64,000 bases of DNA, taken from assembly GCA_029959085.1 (NCBI GenBank), contig JARWIR010000001.1, positions 17,041,730 to 17,105,729 on the forward strand, read 5' to 3'. A program made the translations under genes and the position numbers. Position 1 is the first letter of the stretch, and the number at the start of each line of letters is the position of its first letter. Under the pieces are notes generated by a model. That model made no database searches. It was not told where the DNA came from and saw nothing but the letters and a program-made list of their open reading frames with translations. This stretch comes from Nemophila menziesii (taxonomy: Eukaryota > Streptophyta > Magnoliopsida > Boraginales > Hydrophyllaceae). This document shows positions 57,215 through 64,000 of this stretch, one piece after another.

Positions 57215-58680
57215 TCTAGGGGTGATACAAAATCAACTCATAACTCGCAAGTGTAGGAGTCATCACAAGTAATTAAAATGTAAGTAAAGTTTGTTCTCCA
57301 CTGAGAATAAGAAATTAACATGTAATCTGATTTCATCTAGATATTCTTTGATAAAAACTGCAAACTAAAAACTAATAGAAGAAATGTTTTTGTTATTTAA
57401 TAATTAACTAAGAAGACTATAAAAGACTATAAAAATTAAATAATTAATATAAGATGAATGAGAATCATGAATCAAGATTTCATACTCACCACTAAGATGA
57501 ATTAGGACTATTCGCAATATAAGGATAAATTAAGTATTGATCTTGCTAACCTAGATTCTAAAGACACCCTAAGATCCTCCCAAATAAGAAGGGAGTTGCT
57601 ATCTAACCCTAGGAATCTCTTTAGAGTATATCCTACACATGTTATCTAGTCGCCTAAAGTTCAAACTCAACGTGATTATCTAGCTAGTTTAGATTTCGCG
57701 ATTCTCAAACTCAACTAAACAATTATGATTCTATTTCCACTACCAAATACACCTACATGCATAATTTAATAGCTAACACAACTTAATTTATGCTCAAGAT
57801 AAATTATTACTTTAAGCACAATAATTATAATAAACAAGCAATTCACAATCAATTTAAATTAGCATGTAATCCCAAATATTATGTTTAATAATCTCAAACC
57901 TTAATTAGGGTTCAAACATGTGATATATCAAGCTAAAAGACGTTTAGATCATGCTTGGGCTGATGAAAAACAATAATTGAAGACATAGTATGGAGTTTAA
58001 GAGAAGAAGAATCACAGCATATATAAATTTTGTGGTGTTGTCTTGCTCTCCTTGCTTCTCTCTTACTCCCCAAGCTAATACTTATGAATGAATGATGAAG
58101 TGTGTCTAAAAAACTTCTTATATATACTAGGAAGTTCAGAGTTTAAGTCACGGACCCATAAAATAAGTCAAAAGTGACTCGTGGATTTTTGTGTTAAATC
58201 TGGACTACAGAAGTCAGTTTGCCAAAACTTCCATAACTTCTTCAGAATTGATCTCCGTTTCTTCCCTTTCTTCGGATCCCACCTCGATTCACGGTAGATT
58301 AGGCATTCTTTGAGATATGTTGTCTCTTGCCAATACGATATACAATCATTCAAACACATATTGATTGTCGCGTACCCTAAACCCAAACTTTTCAACTCCT
58401 TCTAGGTTTCTTTATATGATGTAGGCAATGTATGTCCTTCAGAAAATACATAACTCAACAACTATAGGAGTTCGGTGAAGGACGTATTTATCCACTTGTT
58501 CTTCACTTTGATATGCATCAATGAAATTCACAGACCCATTTCGTTGAACCTGGGATATATTTATGTTCTCATTTCTTCATTCAAGGCATCAAAAGACCCA
58601 CAGTTTCTTCTAGGCACATATCTGTAACCCATTTCTGTGATATGTTGTAGAAATTGTCACCTAGGTGTCAACTCTTTCCT
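57215..58680 (-). mobile_element. LTR-like repeat E (TGATGTC family)
   Basis: Minus orientation: CGCAAGTGTAGGAGTCATCAC at 57248 marks its end; TATA at about 58128; the TGATGTC start is not conserved and the upper limit is set by analogy with F (TATA plus about 550 bp). Confidence 0.5.
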
Positions 58681-59460
58681 CAGCCTCCTACGCCTAGTAA
58701 AAATGTTAGACGTTTTTGTCTAGCACCTTAGTCTCTGTGAAATAGGCGCCTAACCTACTTAAGCGCCGACTAATGACAAAAAATGGTCGCATAGGTCCTC
58801 CTTTTTTTCTTACTCTTCAGAATTCTTGAATTGAAATCATAACTTTAATTTTAGTATTGTTAAATTTACTAAAATATTTTTAGATGAATTTTATGAATTA
58901 AATAGCTAAAATCATTAGAAATGGCTACATATATATATTACTAAATATATAAAATTAGATATTAGGAACCACCTAATCCCTCGTAGGCCCCGTGTTATCC
59001 GACCTAGGCCTTGTGTGATCCCGCCTAGGTGATAGGTCCCAGCCGACCCCCTAGGCCCCAAAATTGAGTTATACAACATAGTTGCCGTGTCAATTGAATC
59101 ACCCTGCTAATTTAGATTTTCCCTCAAATCGTCAAACACATTTATCATCTCTTCATCAACTATGTTACTTGATACGGACATATTATGTTGGGGTTGTTCG
59201 CCGTGGTGTATCTAAACCTCATAATTTTTACACGTCCCAGTCGCTAAAAATGTCTTCTTACGTACCGGATATAAAATATTATATTAGTAAGATAGTTTTT
59301 ACACAGATACTTGATGTAACATAAGTTATCCATGTGTTTCTTCACTAATTGGATGAAGCTTTGTACACCGACCATGAAAGCCCGAATCACCATATCCTTT
59401 GACTTTACTTTATCCACGTCTTGTCAATTTTCAAAGCTATTGACTAAAATTTATTAAATT
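58681..59460. other. CCTAGG-rich spacer, no gene
   Basis: 58660-58800 and 58970-59060 contain many CCTAGG, GGCGCCTA and GACCTAGGCC words flanking about 200 bp of AT-rich sequence. This could be a small non-autonomous DNA transposon with subterminal repeats, but no TIR or TSD was fixed. Confidence 0.35.
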
Positions 59461-59470
59461 TCTCACATCA

Positions 59471-59472
59471 CC

Positions 59473-59506
<34 letters not shown>

Positions 59507-59515
59507 GTATATATG

Positions 59516-59576
<61 letters not shown>

Positions 59577-59622
59577 GTATATATTTATATATATTTATAT
59601 ATATATTTATATATATATATGA
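59471..59622. repeat. Compound (TA)n/(TATG)n microsatellite
   Basis: About 150 bp of ATATAT interrupted by GTAT and TTTAT words. Confidence 0.95.
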
Positions 59623-59639
59623 TGGAATAAATTAACCAA

Positions 59640-60527
59640 CATACAACATATTATAATTCATTAAATAAACTTTACCGAAAAAATGTCCCTATTTTTTGTG
59701 AAAATAACAATGGAGATGGTGGAATTTGATTCTACTCGGATGAGGTAGTTGAGTAGGTGATCGGTGATGGTGGCGTGCTTCGGCGACCTTAGTGGTGACT
59801 CTGATGAAGAATTTAATATGGAGATTGGAGTGTGTGGGTAAATGTTTAGTTGGGTGGGGAAAATGTTATGCCAAACCTTGAGTTGTTGTCTTAAATGCAG
59901 TAAATGTTTATCGATTATACTAATGGTTGCAAAAAGGGTTTGCAATAGTCGCAAATTGATATATATATATATATAGAGAGAGAGAGAGTACATTAGTGCT
60001 TGCAATTACTCGTACTCCAGTAATGACCATATTGTGGATGCTACTAAATATTTAATTTTTTTCCTCCATTATGGCGGCTAAATCAATTAACGACCAGGTT
60101 ATACTTGTAATTTTTTATCAATTAGCGATTGTATTCTAGGACTAAAGAAACCCTACTCGTTAAATATATGTGTTGTAGTGCTTACCCAATCAAGGAAAAT
60201 CATATACTCCTTCTATCTCATAAATAATGTCTACTTATATTTTTAGACATATCAAAAATACAATTATTACACTTATCATTATTAAAATATTTCTCGTAAA
60301 ATATTTTGATATTTCAAAAATATATTAAAAATATAAATTTAAATATTTTAATAAATATAATATTAGAAGAAATTGGGAAAAATATTTTAAAATTTGAATT
60401 AAACAATAATTTTATAATATAATTTTTTTAATAAACATATACTTGCGAGAAGGAAGGAACTAAATATAGAACATAGTTTGACTTGTACCTCAGTTGTAGC
60501 CACCTGAAATGGACATGAAGCTAAGTG
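59640..60527. other. No clear gene; CACTA-like end at 60174
   Basis: A 114-codon minus-strand frame (60005-59661) has no motif. 60030-60174 has GCGGCTAAATC / AATTAGCGATTG words and ends TGTGTTGTAGTG, which inverted is CACTACAACACA, a possible CACTA terminus lacking its partner. 60194-60460 starts CTCCTTCTATCTCATAAATAAT and may be a decayed Stowaway. Confidence 0.35.
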
Positions 60528-60757
60528 CCCGTTTGGAAGTGTTTTTTTGGAGAAGCACTTTTAATTGCTTTTAGCATTTTAAGAGTATTTTTTACTTTGA
60601 AAAGCACTTTTATGAGAAGCATCAATTTGGTGTTTCTTAAAAAAAACACTTAAAATAATTTTAGATTACAAAATTAATTTTAATAATTTTTTTAAATTTT
60701 GATTTTTATTCTAAAAACGTTTTTTTACTTTAAAATAAGCATTTCCAAACGGGCCCT
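60528..60757. mobile_element. MITE-like element interrupted at its right edge by a LINE
   Basis: GCCCGTTTGGAAGTG at 60528 and TTTCCAAACGGGC near 60755 are inverted; inner GAAGCACTTTTA-type words are also inverted. CTAAGTG occurs directly before the left end and again after the right end (now also beyond the LINE at 63039-63045), which may be its target-site duplication, as in hAT-type MITEs. Confidence 0.6.
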
Positions 60758-60762
60758 AAGTG

Positions 60763-63030
60763 CCTCAGACAAGGGGACCCCCTATCTCCTTTTCTTTTTT
60801 CTATTATGACAGAATCCCTTATTTGTATTATCGACCATTATATTAACGAAAAGATGATCAAAGGCATAAAAATAAATAGAAACTGCCCGACGATTTCCCA
60901 CCTTTTATTCGCAGACGACTCTCTGTTCTTTCTAGAACTAGATGACATGAATATTGAACGTTTTAAGGAATGTTTGGATATCTATTGTGCGGGATCAGGA
61001 CAACAAATCAACTTACATAAATCAGCCATTATCTTCAGTAAAGAAACACCAGAGGAGATGAAAGAAGAGATAACTACAATAATGAATATCACAGAAACTG
61101 ATGATTTAGGATACTACCTAGGGATTCCACTATGCCACAAAAGATCAAAGGTGGAATCCCTAGACTGGATAGCAAAAAGAGTTTTCAAAAACACAGAAGG
61201 ATGGAAAGCAAAATTACTCTCAGAAGGGGGCAAAGAAGTACTTATTAAAGCCATTCTCCAAGCAATTCCGAATTACTACATGTCTATTTTCTCTTTTCCT
61301 ATTACCTTTTGTAATAAACTTATATCAGCTATATCTAACTTTTGGTGGAGTTCAGGTGAAAGAAACATGATACATTGGGTCGCTTGGGAAAAAATCGCAG
61401 TGAGCAAATTAATAGGAGGACTAGGTTTCAAAGATTTTAAAAAGATGAATACGGTATTACTAGCAGCTCAAGCTTGGAGATTAATGAACAACCCTAATAA
61501 TCTAGCGGCAAGATTACTCAAAGGTATTTATTTCAATAAGTCTAGTCTAATGAATTGCAAACTCAGACAAAGCAGAACATGGAGTTGGGCAAGCATTATA
61601 GAAGGTAGAGACTTTATAAAAAAACATGGAATAAAGATGATAGGAGATGGTAAAGATACGAATATATGGGAAGATAAATGGATAGATACTGATTGGAAAC
61701 TAGAAAAACCAGAAGGCACTACTATTACAAAAGTTAACGAACTAATGAAGGAAGACAAAGATGAATGGGATTCAGAGAAATTAGATGACCTATTTCCCGA
61801 GCCTATCATACATCTTATAAAAAAGACGAAGATTAAAGATATAGATAACAAGGATAAACTAATATGGCCGTTCTCAAAAGATGGAACTTTCAATACAAAA
61901 ACGGGATACAAGGTAATAACAGAAGAGAAAATTATGAACAAGGCAACAACAATGAGGACCAAGGCAATGCAAGACTCACAAATCTGGAAGATGATTTGGA
62001 GTTCCAACATCCCAAAAAAAATCAAATTATTTATGTGGAGAATAGTCAACAATGCGATACCGACCAGAGACAACCTATATAAGAGAAAATGTGCGGATGC
62101 TACAAACTGTTTATGGTGTAACCACAGCTATGAAGATGTAGAACATCTACTTCTCCAATGCAATATGTGCAAAGATATCTGGGCTGGATCGATACTACAA
62201 ATAAGAATTCAAGACAATTGGGAGGGGACAATAGAGGACTGGTTCTTAAAAATCATCGAAACTTTTACAAAGGGAGGATGGGAAGAAAATATAGTACGAG
62301 ACTTCATTATGATCAACCTTTGGAACATTTGGAAGGCAAAGATGAAAGCAATACATGAGGGGGTTTCAGTATGTGGAACAGGAATAAACATCGCCTCAAA
62401 AAAATTAATGCAAGAAATCCATGGAATAAATTGGGCAGCGGAAAAATACAACGGTTTTAAGAGAACAGAAGAAGAAAGAATTGACAAAAACAGGGAGGAG
62501 CAAAGTCAAGATTTAACATTCTTTTGTGATGCCTCGTTTAACAACAAATGGGAGCCAACCGGGGTAGCAATCATAGGAGTAAACAACAACAGTAGTACGT
62601 CGTTCGAACAAAGCTACAACATTGATTGCAACTCTGCCTTGGAAGGGGAAGCTAATGCGGTTCTCAAAGCAGCACAGATAGGGGCAAATTTTCCAAGAAA
62701 GAAAATCGTTATATATTCTGATAACCTTGAGGTTATTCAAGGTACGAAGCAGGTGTCAGCAGCGCGTTGGAATATCCAACCCATCCTGCGCAAGATTATC
62801 CACATTGCTGAGGAGCTCGGGCAAATCACATTCCAGCACATTAATAGGAAGCTCAACAGTAAGGCGGACAAGCTTGCAAAGGAAGCTAGACACGGGGCAA
62901 CGCTCGTTCGTCGAAATTCGCTTAGTATTTTCGACTTGTCTTCTAGATTAAGTAGATTAGGGATAGGATAATTGTCTTTATTTCCGGTGCCTAGGCACCT
63001 CTAAATGTCCAAAAAAAAAAAAAAAAAAAA
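60763..63030 (+). mobile_element. LINE, 5'-truncated, young, with TSD and poly(A)
   Basis: Begins inside the reverse transcriptase (LRQGDPLSPFLF encoded from 60764) and ends in about 20 A at 63011-63030. AAACGGGCCCTAAGTG at 60747-60762 is repeated at 63031-63045, with the first A shared by the tail: a 15-16 bp target-site duplication. The unbroken frame and intact TSD point to a recent insertion. Confidence 0.93.
60806..62971 (+). CDS. LINE ORF2 C-terminal part (reverse transcriptase end, zf-RVT, RNase H)
   Basis: Unbroken frame of 721 codons from ATG 60806; the same frame is open from 60764, so the ATG is internal to the original ORF2. The reverse transcriptase catalytic motif FADDSLFF is at about residues 35-42; SKVESLDW and LIKAILQAIPNYYMS follow. 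The zinc region is at about 410-455 (IKLFMWRIVNNAIPTRDNLYK, CLWCN, VEHLLLQC). RNase H at about 590-700 has CDASF, EGEANA, SDNLEVIQ and KADKLAKEA, so all four acidic residues remain. The endonuclease, ORF1 and the first part of the reverse transcriptase are absent; it cannot mobilise itself. Its original promoter is missing too. Confidence 0.9.
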   Translation: MTESLICIIDHYINEKMIKGIKINRNCPTISHLLFADDSLFFLELDDMNIERFKECLDIYCAGSGQQINLHKSAIIFSKETPEEMKEEITTIMNITETDDLGYYLGIPLCHKRSKVESLDWIAKRVFKNTEGWKAKLLSEGGKEVLIKAILQAIPNYYMSIFSFPITFCNKLISAISNFWWSSGERNMIHWVAWEKIAVSKLIGGLGFKDFKKMNTVLLAAQAWRLMNNPNNLAARLLKGIYFNKSSLMNCKLRQSRTWSWASIIEGRDFIKKHGIKMIGDGKDTNIWEDKWIDTDWKLEKPEGTTITKVNELMKEDKDEWDSEKLDDLFPEPIIHLIKKTKIKDIDNKDKLIWPFSKDGTFNTKTGYKVITEEKIMNKATTMRTKAMQDSQIWKMIWSSNIPKKIKLFMWRIVNNAIPTRDNLYKRKCADATNCLWCNHSYEDVEHLLLQCNMCKDIWAGSILQIRIQDNWEGTIEDWFLKIIETFTKGGWEENIVRDFIMINLWNIWKAKMKAIHEGVSVCGTGINIASKKLMQEIHGINWAAEKYNGFKRTEEERIDKNREEQSQDLTFFCDASFNNKWEPTGVAIIGVNNNSSTSFEQSYNIDCNSALEGEANAVLKAAQIGANFPRKKIVIYSDNLEVIQGTKQVSAARWNIQPILRKIIHIAEELGQITFQHINRKLNSKADKLAKEARHGATLVRRNSLSIFDLSSRLSRLGIG

Positions 63031-63045
63031 AACGGGCCCTAAGTG

Positions 63046-63655
63046 AATTTGTGAATAAAAAAGATCATAATTGTTGATATAAATAGCTAGCTTGTTTGAC
63101 TTTTAGATATCGTTGGATGAAAACTTTGTAACGCATTCAATGGCGCTAGCCTAACCTTTAACTAACCAATTAATTTGTCAACCTCCTCTAACGGTTATTC
63201 AGCATTTTCTTACTTGACCAAAGTAAAAAAGGAAACATAATATTTTTCCTCCGATTAAGGTTTATGGGCAGAGGGAATGGTGGGATATGGTGTTTTTTTT
63301 TTTTTTTTTGTTCTAAAGGGGATTTGGTGTAAACCGTGACCCCAAGCACTTTTTTTATCGACAGAATTTAAACAATTGGTATCATTACTCTATACAATTA
63401 TATTACTCCTATAAAATCAAAATTTTAATATTTATTGAAAATAATTTATGATCAAAGTCTTTAAACTTCAAACGAACATTCATTCATCATTAAGAATATA
63501 AAGAAATCTTGTTTTCAAAATGCAGAGTAAGTTTGATATAAGCATACAATTTAATATTGGTGATTAATCTAGATCGTAGTATTTGTTTGTTGACCATCTT
63601 TTGATTAATAATAATATTTTCAACTGGTCCCTCCACTCACATATAGAACAAATGT
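63046..63655. other. Upstream region of the right-edge gene
   Basis: No gene. Contains a T run at 63291-63309 and AT-rich sequence. The promoter of the gene at 63762 should be here. Confidence 0.4.
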
Positions 63656-63663
63656 TATATAAA
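63656..63663 (+). promoter_or_regulatory. TATA box of the right-edge gene
   Basis: TATATAAA, 98 bp upstream of ATG 63762, a usual plant distance (about 30 bp to the transcription start plus a short leader). Confidence 0.5.
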
Positions 63664-63761
63664 GTGTTCTTCGTCCATGCTTATCTTTGCTAAAACCCTT
63701 TCTTTACATCGTTCATATCAAAGATATAATTATGCAGGTCAACTTCCAAATAAATATTAAA

Positions 63762-64000
63762 ATGGAGAAACGAGTCATCAACTCAGTAACCCGTTTTGCA
63801 GCTACTACGCAGTTGCTTATTTTAATCGCCACCTCTATTTGGTGTTTACAAGCTAGCGCCTCCACAACCCAAGAGCTTTTTATAGGCTTTAGAGCCACAC
63901 CAAGTAATGAAGTGAACTTTTTCCAACCTCTTCTTGGTGACTCCTTAGGTAACTACTCACTGGGTTTTCTCCGAGTTCAAAATACCCAACTCGCTCTTGC
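63762..64000 (+). CDS. Secreted/lectin-receptor-like protein, N-terminus only
   Basis: Frame open from ATG 63762 to the end of the window (79 full codons). MEKRVINSVTRFAATTQLLIL leads into a hydrophobic core and ASAS, a plausible signal peptide of about 34 residues. The mature start reads QELFIGFRATPSNEVNFF, QPLLGDSLGNYSLGFLR, VQNTQLALA. Plant bulb-type (G-type) lectin and Apple/PAN-domain proteins start with a similar S-F-x-P-L-L-x-D-x-x-G-x-F-S-L-G-F-L-R-V pattern. Such proteins sit at the plasma membrane or in the apoplast and bind sugars; some have a kinase domain, which cannot be judged here. Codon use is clean and a TATA box is in place, so it is probably a functional gene. Confidence 0.6.
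   Translation, partial: MEKRVINSVTRFAATTQLLILIATSIWCLQASASTTQELFIGFRATPSNEVNFFQPLLGDSLGNYSLGFLRVQNTQLAL

Noticed and set aside
59661..60005. 114-codon minus-strand frame
   Set aside because: Starts in a TA/GA microsatellite and has no recognisable motif or splice context.
61528..62740. Antisense frames of up to 181 codons
   Set aside because: They are shadows of the LINE ORF, which has clear motifs on the plus strand.
1..64000. CRISPR arrays, operons, phage or plasmid functions
   Set aside because: Introns, poly(A)-tailed retroelements and plant transposons show a plant nuclear genome; the tandem arrays lack CRISPR repeat/spacer form.

Overview
This window looks like nuclear DNA of a flowering plant, most likely a eudicot. 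It is AT-rich and has short GT-AG introns, a plant-specific Alfin-like gene, Ty1-copia, LINE, Helitron, Mutator, CACTA, Stowaway and SINE elements, and many TA microsatellites. No rRNA, tRNA, CRISPR or prokaryotic feature was seen. I cannot name the species.

Host genes are few. The only complete one I can assemble is a five-exon Alfin-like PHD-finger gene on the minus strand (21006 down to 19003, 211 codons plus stop, every splice phase consistent, TATA box about 100 bp upstream of the ATG). A second probable gene starts at 63762 with a signal peptide and a lectin-receptor-like N-terminus and runs off the right edge. An unrecognised multi-exon gene relic is present twice: copy I at about 10260-12890 (with an internal duplication), and copy II scattered over 29510-41130 because other elements split it.

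Everything else is mostly mobile DNA. 1-2440: degenerate sequence. 2440-4229: 5'-truncated LINE. 5515-6190: array of about 72 bp units. 6340-8050: copia relic and long-TIR foldback element. 8050-10094: Pack-MULE with a perfect 9-bp TSD carrying a ureidoglycine aminohydrolase fragment, inserted into the edge of the foldback element. 14424-16820: copia gag-protease-integrase relic fused to a LINE tail. 16860-18607: second foldback copy, LINE tail, SINE candidate, CACTA MITE. 19003-21111: Alfin-like gene. 21240-25533: two neighbouring related Helitrons with a coatomer-gamma-like exon; the second holds a SINE whose empty site is preserved in the first. 25690-28540: LINE, copia LTR and Mutator-MITE relics. 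30581-38993: non-autonomous LTR retrotransposon (TSD AAGGT) whose left LTR was split by two head-to-tail Helitrons (6920 and 304 bp); the large Helitron carries pieces of several unrelated host genes with introns. 39239-40325: MULE-like element. 41698-58680: six LTR-like copies of 1.2-1.6 kb beginning TGATGTC, in both orientations, plus LINE and CACTA relics. 60763-63030: young 5'-truncated LINE with its TSD in the end of a MITE.

The main story is nested insertion that can be read from paralogous empty sites inside the same window, together with repeated capture of host gene fragments by two transposon types, Helitron and MULE. All family calls rest on motif recognition by eye; none was checked by database search.
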